This document shows, piece by piece, positions 9,738 to 21,700 of a stretch of 64,000 nt of DNA. Source of the DNA: Catonia carolina. Its lineage: Eukaryota > Arthropoda > Insecta > Hemiptera > Achilidae. The position numbers and the translations under genes were made by a program. How positions within the stretch are numbered: position 1 is the first letter of the stretch; every line of letters begins with the position of its first letter. The stretch lies in the NCBI GenBank assembly GCA_035578175.1, contig JAQMRL010000001.1:189741783-189805782 (forward strand), in the 5' to 3' direction. The notes beneath the pieces were generated by a model. That model worked only from the letters and a program-made list of their open reading frames with translations. It searched no databases and was not told the origin of the DNA.

Positions 9738-12700
9738 CTGAAATTAATAAAAGTTGTATGTAACAATTATAATACAAGGAACACAGAAAAGAAGTTTCTA
9801 AAAATTACGCACCAAATTTTTCTAATAATTCCTAATTTTGTACACACTTGTACAAAAACATCAATACAAGCAAGATTAATTATTTTTATGTAAAAATTAA
9901 AGCAGGTGTCTCAGGGATATTCCATTTGTTTCTGTATTCCAAAAATTCTTATCAATCTTTTTGAAAAATATATTTTACAATCAAAAATTAAGAACACAAA
10001 AATATTCATCTGGAATGAAAAAAAATTTTTCATAGAGTATCAGTTTTAATTAACCTTATATATTTTAAGTTTGGCATTTTGTCAAAAGTTGGATATAAAA
10101 AATTAACAATCTGTTAATCTGTTTTAGACAAATAAGGATTCATTAAAAAAACCCTCAAACAGCTTAACAAAAATTAAGTTTAAGAAGCCTAAAATTACAT
10201 AACCGGATCAATGATCCTGAAGCATTATCAAAGTAAAATGAAATTAATACAATCTAAAATCAATATTGGATTACTCGTTTAAGGTTACAACAAAAGTTTA
10301 GACTAATAAAAATAAAGCAATTTTGGTCAATATTTATTTTTAGCCAGCAAAAGACAGACATAAAATACCTGTTTATTTTCTACTTTTATATAAATACAAC
10401 CTTACCTTTAAAATCATCATAAAAAATCTGGTGTGAAACACTCACACAACTTTCTCTTGCCAATGCAAACAATAAACAATAATCCTAACATTAGTAATAA
10501 AACATTAGAAATAAACAACAAAACTAACCTCAATAAACATAATCTTATTTTAATCATGAGTGAAAGACGCAAAATTAAAATAAACCTCAGTTTGGCTTAA
10601 AAATTTGGAATATCACTCTTTCACGCTAAACTAGGCTCTCCGCCGGCCGCATTGGCGAAGTAGGTAACGTGCTCGCCTCTCATCATGCGGTCTTGGGTTC
10701 GAATCCCATTCAGGCACAGCATATTTTCATACATTACAAAAAATCATTTCATCATTCACCGTCTGCATTAGCAGTAATTGTAGAACAGTCAGACATTAAA
10801 CAAAAAAAAAAAAAAAAAACTAGGCTCTGTAGAGAAAAATGCTCTTAATAAAAGTTGTAGATATTTTAATTTCCTATAAATTTGATTATATACTTTTGTC
10901 ATAAAATGCATACTAGGGCCGAAATCTTAAAAAAATCAATTTTTTACAAGTTTTCGTGAGAAAAAAAACAGAAAATTGCCAATTACCGCTAAACTAAGCG
11001 TTAAACAAAAAAAAGTTTGAAATAACAGTTGTAGAATTTTAAATTTTCTACAACTTCAATTATATACATTTTTGCGCTAAAATGCATATTAACGCCACAA
11101 TCTTAAAAATACAATCAAATTTCTTTACGTGAAAAACGCCTCACCGAGAATATCAAAAAACATGGCGCCTACCCTATCTTGTAGAGCACAAAAAATTTAG
11201 TAAACCAGGCGATTTTTAAAAAAATCGTAGGACCAGTTTTTGAGAAAATCGAAAATAAGTGAAAAATTACACGAATAAACCACTACTTCCGGTTGACTGA
11301 TTTTGATAAAAATGTTCGTGTCGGGTCCAGTAGTGGTATGTAACTTAAGTTTCAAGTTTCAAGTTCATACGATGTGCCGTTCTTGAGATATTTTGTATAC
11401 AAACACACACACACACATAGACCAATCGCTAAAAACATGTTTTTTGAGTTCAGGGGGTCTGAAAACGTGTAGATCCAGTGAAAACTCGATTTCGAAAAAT
11501 CTACATGAAAACAATACTTTCCTTCCTATATATTACCTTTTTCAGCCTTGCGCTGTTCATGAGTTTGGAACCAAGTCCTAGGTCTCTCTGGAGTTGTACC
11601 ATTACTATCTATCATATTTTGCACTTTGTTCATCTGATTTTCTGCACGTTGCAGAGATCGCTCTTCAAACTCTTCTTGCAAAATTGATTTAATCTGATCT
11701 TCCAAAGCTGCTACTTTTTTACGATACTTTTGTAAAATTTCTTTAAACAACATTAAAATACAATTAATAAAATGTTTTATAAAAGAAAAGTTGGTTACAA
11801 AAATATACAGAATGATGGAATCAACTAAATGAATTTTCAGTCACACAAAATTAAGTTTCTGGTACACTCAAAGTTTGGAATTTTTAACACTTTGAAGCCT
11901 AAGCCCGAGTATAGCTCAGGGTGAGCGTAAATCGCGGTTGTCCGAAGCCCGAGTATACCTCGGGCCGCCACATTAAATTCTCTAGTAAGATTCAGACGAG
12001 GTTATACCGGGCTTCGGTTACACAGGTTCATTCTATATTTTATTTAGTTTAATTTTCTATGCTTGCTGAAAATCAACCAAATATTTTGTGAACTATGTAG
12101 AAAAACATTGAGCCGTGTTTGAGGTTATGTTTTTGTTGATGTACATGTGTACTTTGTCGTGATTTTTCGTAGTTACATGAGGTTTGTAGTTATTCTGTAT
12201 TTGATATTTGTAAATAATATAGTTATTTCTACTTTGTAATAATTGTTTTCCTTTTGTATTTTGTTGGTAATAGTTTTCGCTCGGTAAATTGTTCGGTTGT
12301 ATACTGTTTTGTCTTCTAGATCGCTTTGTTTGTGTGGTTATTTGACAGCAATATTTATAATTTCTTTTTCATTTTACGTTTTTCGTGTGTTTCTGTAAAG
12401 TTTGCTCCGAAAAGAGCAAAACTGCAACTGAAAAGGCTGGATTGAAAGAAACTACCTGGTACTGCCCTGACTGTAATGTTGCATTGTGCTTAACGGTGTG
12501 TTTTATACGAAGGCTAATTATGTGTAAAATATTTTACTACTCTAATATTTTTAATATTTTAGTACTCAAACATGTTTAGTGTGTAGTTTATTTCATTGCC
12601 TTTCTGTAGAATTTATATAAACTGTTTTGTTTAGTAGTGTTTAGGATTGTAAAACTCTAAAATTAGGTAGTGTGTAGCACATAACAATTTCGTTTTTCAT

Positions 12701-15700
12701 AATTTTTTGGTGTATATTTAAATAACTCTCATAAAATTAGTAAGTATAATAATTTCAATGTAAATTAATAATAATAAATTTTCTGAATTTTTAATCTATT
12801 TGATGCCAAAATCATTAAGATATGATAGAAATTAAATCTTTTAGAATTTGTTGAAGTTTACTCTAAAACCCCCAGGATACTGTGACATACCATGTTCTTA
12901 CAGCTCAGGCTTCAAAGTGTTAACGAAGTGTTAGGAATTTAGACAGTTGTCTAAATTCCTAACTCAAACGGAACATCTTAAATATACATACCGGTTGTCC
13001 CCTGGAATTTGAACCGTAGAGAAATAGCATTGATTTTAATAGCATTGATTTTCATTAGTTTGTTAATGTTTTCTTCCCATGAATAAATGAAACAAAAAAA
13101 AAAATTTTTTTTGTAATCTCATATGTGTGTACGTTACTATCTGTTCAATTTAGAACAATAAGCAACTCCATGACCCAATTAGACAAGGATGGTATGAAGT
13201 GTAAACAATGTCTAGTACAGGCTCAAGCCAACCTTTTCTGAGAGAGTATGGTTATTAAACCCCAATAATCAAACTAAACCAGTAACCACTGTGTAGTATT
13301 CAAATCCTTAAAAAAATAATTAACTTTACTAGGGATTTGAATAATTGTGATTTTTTAAGATTTTCTTTTGGTAATGAAATTTATTAATTTAGTCAGCAAT
13401 ACCATTTTGAACAGTTGAGTTTGCAATGTTTTATCAGAGGTTTTACAGTTTTATTCTTACTGAAGCAGACCCTTGGTAATTCTTCATCAGAAACAATTAC
13501 AGAAATAAGCCTAACAGATTACTGATCAGAGTACTGTAAAGGACTGTATTTATTCTTTTTGTATAATTTTATTTTGGAATTATGTGTTGCGGCTGGAAAA
13601 CCATATGACTTTCTTATTCAACATGGGAAGTTGAATAAGTAATCGATAATGACTTTACATATTTCCGATTTTAATCTTTCCAATATTTATTTTATACTAA
13701 AATGATTCAATTAAAATTTTATACACAAACTCACCTTTTGGAATAATTCTACTCTTTACAGGATTACGGGCTTTCTTTATGATTTCCTTTACTATTTTCC
13801 GTTCAGTGGTAGCGTCACCACAAAGGCTAACAGAAACGCCAGCACGTCCAGCTCTTGCAGTTCTACCAACACGATGAATATAATGTTCTACAGTTGGTGG
13901 TAATATGAAATTTATAACCTAAAATTTTTTTAAATACAACATTAATTTTGTCATTTCTCACAGGTATTAAGGCATTAAACTATATCAGATACAATTTTAG
14001 TTTTGAACAATTTAGAATTTAATTTAATAATCAATACTTAAAGGCATATTTTTGTCTGCAGATTTCGCCCTCACAACCCATATACAAAACATCAATTTCA
14101 CATCACATTTTGGAGAACATACCATTATGTGACCCATTCGTAAATTAGCTTCCTTCAATCAAGAAATAAAAAAGTACAAAATAAATTTTTTAAATGTATT
14201 GTATACAAATGAACTCATATTACTTTTTGACATAGCCTTCACCAAAACTCACACACTTATCAATCATGAGCTTGTCCATCTCCTCTGCACAGAATATCAA
14301 GGTCAAACTGCTAATCCACTCACTGATTCCACCTTTATTTTCAACAATGCTTCAGTCAAGCGCTAAGTATCATGAAAAAAGTAATCGTCTTTACTAGCAC
14401 CACTTATTTTGTACTGCTCTCATAACAATTTAATACAAAAAGGACCTTAAAATTTCAAAAAAAATTTACTGAGTCCCTTAATTGCGAAGCCATAATTAAG
14501 ACAAAAACAGCAAGTCCAATTTCTTAAAAAAGTTTATCACTCATAATGGAATAACACCTTTTTCCGTCCTCATTAAGCAGATTAGTTCACCCTTTCCTGA
14601 ATTTTCTGCAACACTTGCTCAAAAAATCATCACTAACTATAAACTACACTCAGCTAAGAGTAGAACTGAGCAGCAGATGTTCCTTCAGCTTACAAAAAAA
14701 ATGAATGACACTACCAGTTATACTGCCGCAGTATTTACTCGGTGCTGCAACTGTTACCTCCATTTTCACTCTGTAGTATGTGAGAGGTACAGAACAAAAA
14801 AACAACTGATGTTTGTGGAAAGACTGAAGCATAGCTGATGTGTATTTTACATGTCTAAGTTGCAATTGAAACCAGTTTGTTAACACTTTGACTGCTAGGG
14901 ATAAAAAACGTGGATGTTTATGGAATGCTGGCCATTTTTGTCTATATTTGAAATATTGTAAAAATAACATTATAGGGAGTATTAAGATGGTACTAACATG
15001 ACTGGAAACATCAAATCTTCTAGTTTTGAAATAAGTATTATAAGTTGTCAAAATGTTTTAATAAAATAATAAAACTATCACTTTTTCATAGCACATTTTT
15101 TAGAAGAAACAAAAATTTTTCCACTGCATTTCCCATGTTGTTTAAACAATTTATTTGAACTATTATACAATTTTATACACAAAAATACTATTATACACCT
15201 TTATAATACTTTATAAACAAAACTGTGTTATTGAATTTAAAAAAAACAAACTAAACACAAAAATTTCTTTTGTGAAAAACAAAATTCATGTATATAACCT
15301 CACTGTTTACTGTTCCAGCTGTTTCGTTATAAGTGAATAAAACACTAACGTACTAGTGCTTCAACTAACTTTTGTACTAAAATGTAAGTAAATTCAGAAT
15401 AAATGATCGAATTCCGTATAAGAATGTGCTATTTCATAGTATAACCGCGTAAATACGGATTCCGTAAAATTACGTGATCCGCAAGCTGTAAACGTATCAC
15501 CGTTCCGTATAATTATGTGCTTAGGACGCAAAGTGTTAACAACCTCTATCTGAGATTTATTGACAAATAGCCCTCACAAGAAATAGCAGTTCATCTAACA
15601 TACCGGGTGTCCCACGAAGAGGTAATTAATATGCCAGATGTGTCGCACACCTTCAAAATGGTGGAAAAAAATTTTATTTGCAAAACCATTTCAAATTGGT

Positions 15701-18700
15701 GATTTGTTACAATGTTACGTAAGTATGAGTAATCAAATGAAAGAAAAATGAAAGTGATAAATAATGAAAATTTGTTTCATTAACTTTTATTCGAACCTGA
15801 TCTCCATCAATAGCTGACAATACACACTGACAGCAATGAAACAAAAATGAGTCATAGCGTTTTTTTTTTTAATTGCCAAGGTATCAACAGTACCATTTTT
15901 ACTTTCTCTTGCTTATATGAATATATAGGAAGGAAAGTATTGTTTTCATGCAGATTTTAAGAAATCGAGTTTTTACCGGATCTACACGTTTTCGGACCCC
16001 CTGAACCCAAAAAACATGTTTTTAGCGATTTGTCTGTGTGTGTGTGTGTGTGTCTGTATGTGTGAACAGAATATCTCAAGAATGGAACATCGTACAAACT
16101 TAAAACTTAAGTTACATTCCACTACCGGAACCGACACGAACATTTCCATAAAAATCGGTCAACTGGAAGTAATAGTTTATTCGTGTAATTTTTCACTTTT
16201 TTGCGATTTTCTTAAAAACTGGTCCTACGATTTTTTTTAAAATCCCTGGTTTAATAAATTTTTTATGCTCTACAAGATAGGGTAGGCGCCATGTTTGCTT
16301 AAATTCTTGGTGAGGCTTTTTCACTTAAAACAATTGTTTTTTTAAGATTACGGCTTTAATATGCATTTTAGCGCAAAAATTTATATAATAAAAAATCTGG
16401 TGTGAAACACTCACACAACTTTCTCTTGCCAATGCAAATAATTAATAATAAACCTAACATTATTAATAAAATATTAGAAATAAACAAAAACTAACCTCAA
16501 AAACATGACCTTATTTTAATCATGAGTGAATGACGCAAAATGAAAATCGAACTCAATTTAGCTTAAAAAATAAACGGAAAATCACACTTTCACGCTAAAC
16601 TAGGCTTTGTAGAGAAAAATTCTCTAAATAAAAGTTGTAGATCTCTTAATTTTCTATAAATTTTGTTATAACACTTTTGTCGTAAAGTGAGTACTAAGGC
16701 CGAAATCTTAAAAAAATAGATTTTTCACACATTTTCGTGAGAAAAAACAGAAAATCGCTAATTACCGCTAAACTAAGCGTTATACAAAAAATGCTTGAAA
16801 TAAAAGTTGTAGGTTTTCAAATTCTCTACAACTTTTATTATATACATTTTTGCTCTAAAATTAATAATTAAGCCGTAATCTTAAAAAAACACTTTTTTAT
16901 GTAAAAACACCCTCACCAAGAATTTCAGCAAACATGGTGCCTACCCTATCTTTTAGAGAATAAAAAATTTAGTAAATGAGGCGATTTTTAAAAAAATCGT
17001 AGGACCAGAGAAAATCGCAAAAAAGTGAAAAATTATACGAATAAACCACTACTTCCGGTGGACCGATTTTGATGAATGTTCGTGTCAGGTCCGGTAGTGG
17101 TATGTAACTTAAGTTTCAAGTTTCAAGTTCGTACGATGTTCCATTCTTGAGATATTCTGTTCACACACACACACACACAGACCAATCGCTAAAAACATGT
17201 TTTTTGGGTTCAGGGGGTCTGAAAACGTGTAGATCCGGTGAAAACTCAATTTCGAAAAATCGACATGAAAACAATACTTTCCTTCCTATATATTCATATA
17301 GGCAAGAGAAAGTAAAAATGTAGAGAATTTAACGTCCTACAACTTTTATTTCAACCATTTTTTTGTATTACGCTTAGTTTAGTGGTAATTAGTGATTTTC
17401 TGTTTTTTTCTCACAAAAACGTGTAAAAAATCTATTTTCTTAAGATTTCGGCCTTAGTATGCATTTTACGACAAAAGTGAATATAATCAAATTCATAGGA
17501 AATTAAAAGATCTACAACTTTTATCTTTAGCAAATTCTCTTCAGAGCCCTAGTTTAGCGTGAAAGAGTGTTTTCCGAATTTATAAGCCAAACTGAGGTAA
17601 ATTTTAATTTTGCGTCTTTCACTAATGTTTTTTGAGGTTAGTTTTTTGTTTATTTCTAATGTTAGGTTTATTGTTAATTATTTGCATATGGCAAGAGAAA
17701 GTTGTGTGAGTGTTTCACACCAGATTTTTTATCGATCTATTTATTATAACTGTAAAGTTTCCAGTCTGTAGGAGTGTGATACACCCGACATATTAATTTA
17801 AAAATAGCAACCTCTTTGTGGGACATTCGGTACATGATCTTACATGTTCTTACTTAATAGGCAAGTTAGTTTCAACTGATATATATGGAAATATTGAAAC
17901 TTAGCTGATGTCTATTTCACATGTCTAGGTTGCAATTGAAACCAGTTTGTTAACCTTTATCGGGATTTTATTAACTACCCCTCACAAGAAACAGCAATTC
18001 ATCTAATTTATATTATCTTACATGTTCTTACTTAATATGAGGGCAGTCCAGAAAGTCTGTCACGTTTAGCGTTGTAGCCACTAGGGGCGGAGCTATCGCG
18101 GCCATTTGGGTGCTGCGGCGTTTCTCTGTTCAGTGGCTATCCAGCCGTGCTAGCGAGAGGTCTGTGTCACTCTTCGTTGTTTTTCAACAACAATTAAAAA
18201 TGTGTGCTGCAATTCAAAATTCCACCAGTTGTGAAGTACGGTCAGTAATACGGTTTTTGTTGGCTAAAAGCAATAAACCAATTGAGATTTACCGCCAAAT
18301 CTGTGAAGTTTATGGGAATGATGTTTACACTGAAAAAGGAGTATGGCATTAGTGCATTCAGTTCAAAAATGGCCGAACTAATGTTCACGAGGAAGAATGA
18401 AGTGGACGGCCAAGCCTCGTGACTGATGACATTGTGAATAAAGTCAATGAGAAGATTAGAGAAGACCGTCGATTCACTATAAGAGGTACTGTCAAACACT
18501 TGAAAAGTTAAGAAGAGCGATCCAAAACAAGCGCAGAGGAAAGTTGACTGGAAAAATTCTCTTTTTGCATGACAACGCCCGACCACACACGGCAAATTGA
18601 ACACGAGAAGTCTTGGATGCTTTCAAATGGGAGGTTTTCCCACATCCGCCATGCAGTCCAAACCTTGCGCCCAGCGATTATCACTTGTTCCTGACAATGA

Positions 18701-21700
18701 AGACATGGCTTGCAACGCAGCGCTTTGACGACGACGCGGAGCTGCAGGAGAGTGTGACTAACTGGTTAAAATCACAGGCAGTAGACTTTTATGACGCCGG
18801 CATTTCAAAATTAGTTCACCGCTATGATAAGTGTCTTAATTTGTTTGGTGATTATGTAGAAAAATAGCATTTTAGTTACACTTTCAAATGTATATAATAA
18901 AATTTATTTCTTGTACTTAGTTTTTTTTTTTATATCAAAACGTGACAGACTTTCTGGACTGCCCTCGTACATTAGTTAGTTTCTTTAAGTTTAGTGAGAA
19001 AGTAATTTGTCATATATTCACAAAAATCGAAAATGTTAAACTATCATTAATAAAAAAATCTTACAGTTTTCACTCCTCGTATATCAAGACCACGTGCTGC
19101 TACATCAGTTGCCACTAATATATCTGCTTCTTCATCTCTAAATGTCCTCAATGCTTCCAGACGCTGCGGTTGAGTCATGTTACCATGTAATTCACAAACC
19201 TGTAAATGAACATAACGCAATTACAATAATATAGTAAAAGTCTACCGTAAAAACGACCATCAATGGGTTTAAAGACAGGCTATTATAAAAATCTTTCTAA
19301 AAAGTAACAACCTTTATCTTCATTGTAGATATTTCGAAACAAAAAATCAGTTTTTATAAAACAAATATGAATATTACATACTTGTGATTACATAATAGAC
19401 ACAAAGGTTCTAAATTTTTTTAAATTTTGAACTAAGATTAACACTTTCGAGACGACAACCGTACGCGATACGGTCGTGATGATATACACCGAGTGACGGC
19501 AAACATATGTTATACGGGCATGGCAATATACATCCCTAGATGGCAAACGTATCTCATACGTTTGCTACTTTCACATTGTTATAAATGTGGCTACCCGTAC
19601 GCTATCCGTTTCCTGTTTTCACGGTTATTTAGTTCACTTTGTTCTCCGTTTACCTACAGCTATAGTTGACCGAATCGATTAGTATTTTCTGATATATCGA
19701 TTTCTGATATATTGACTTAAACTAAATATATGGTTAAAAAGAGCAAATTTCAAACTTTATTTTCATATAATACCCTTGTTGATAAGAAGAACTTTAGTGA
19801 CTGCACACTGATTTTTTGAAAAAGTTGAAAAAACATCAGTCTACAGTGCAAGATACGTTAAATTTACTTTAGTCTGTAGTGCATAGTCGTGAAAAAAATG
19901 GTAGACTGGAAAGTGTTAAGAAATATTCAAGCAATTCAGTAGAAGAAACACAATTTTGCATTTCAAAATTTAGGATTCAGAAGTATTGAAAATTAATTTA
20001 TTACAATTTTTTTTTTACAATTCACATGGACATCTTGTCCATGAAGTTACTATTAGAAAATGAAGTAATCTATGCTTCTGTTCATGCAGCGGTAAATATG
20101 AAAAGTACTGTGTTTGCATCATGGTATAAAATGCTTGATAATGGAAGATTTACTGGTGATAAATAACATTATTTAATCACTCCTGTCCAAATTGGAAACA
20201 ATAGCTAGTTCTTGCTCTGCAGCACTTCACTCTTCATACGAATTACATTTCACAAGTCTTACGATGCAAGGAATTAAACAATATGACCGATTCATAAATT
20301 TTATAAAAATTCTGTAGCTTTTACCTTTTAAGAATATTTTCCAACATAAATACTCCAATCACTAACATCACAATTGAGAACTCTTTCATGCACAAAAATT
20401 GCACAAATTACAAGTAACTAACAGCCACACTTTTTCTAAAGCATACATGGCCATATGTTGTAGCACCCCCACAAAATAAATCCGTTGCGTTTGAAGATCT
20501 CTATTTCAAAAGCTACAAAATGGAAAAATTTGAAGACTACACCAAAGTAAAGCTTGATTTTCCTGTGTTGATTCTGTCACCACCACCCCTTCTAATTAAT
20601 CATTTACTGTGTTGCCGGTCTTCAATTCTTCTCTCGGCCCTTGTCGGGGCAGTAGGCCCTTTGGCGATGTACCGTCAAACCTTTCAGCTGTGTACCGACA
20701 GAGGTCTTTGTTGCTGAGGCCGAGTGAGTAACCGCCCCCTACCACAGCGCTCTCAGTAGCTATATAAGCGCATAGCACTGAGCCGCTCGTCATTACACTC
20801 TACATATTTGATGAAGATCGACCGACTACATTCAAGAGATAAAGAAGGAAGATGCTCTGGGACTTGCAGCAGCCAGCAACGCAGCAGCTGTCGCCGCAGC
20901 CACGCACTGCCTACACCGGTCTCCTTCGAGACCAGCACAATGGTCCTTCTCAGGACCAATTTATTAAGGTTTTAACCGAACCTTTTCAGGGCCATCAACC
21001 TGAGCCACGGCTCTGGTCACAGCCACGCGCTGCCTACACTGGTGTCCTTTGAGGCAGGCACAACGGTTCTTCTCAGGACCAACTCATTAAGGTTTACACC
21101 GGCCCTTTTCAGGGCCATCAACCACCTCTGTCCGCCCCGGCGAACACACACATAAACGGCCCTTTTCAGGCCCACCAAACAGATAAGGTTTGCTACTTAA
21201 TGTCGCCATTAAGTAACAATTCATTCAACTTAAATTTTTTATTCAAAAATTTATCAGAGATACAGCAATTGATGCATAAAAAGTACCCAGTTTTTGGTTA
21301 ATGAGCTTTTAAAATCCCAGTTACTTCGTCCAGACTTTACACACAAACTACTAGCAGGTAGTGGTAACTAACCTCCACCTCAGTCTCTGTGTTATACCAT
21401 CTACCCTTTTACACTGTAAATTGCCTATCAGTCGGGAACTGAAACATGCACAATTGAAACAATAAATTTTAGTTTTGCCTACAACAATAATATATATTAT
21501 TATAATAAATGAAATTGGATAATAATTGGAAGAGAAATAGGCTCCATTCCCCTCCTGGCAGAAATCAGCATGGTTTTTAAAAACTGTGTAGTACAAGAAC
21601 ATAATTAAAAACTTAAGAATGGTAAAGCTGTCTAAGTTATAACAGGTCATCTATTTAGTTTAACTATTTTTCAGGAGTTTGAGAAATCATATTTATGAGT

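Larger units (their letters stand above)
15603..17830. mobile_element. TA-flanked MITE holding nested HINE copies
   Basis: Inverted ends CCGGGTGTCCCACGAAGAGG and CCTCTTTGTGGGACATTCGG with TA on both sides. The MITE's own sequence is 15603-15896 and about 17732-17830; the rest is inserted HINE-like DNA. Confidence 0.85.

Noticed and set aside
10640..10817. Possible tRNA gene
   Set aside because: A and B boxes are present but there is no cloverleaf 3' half; a body, A-tail and target duplication follow, so it is a SINE.
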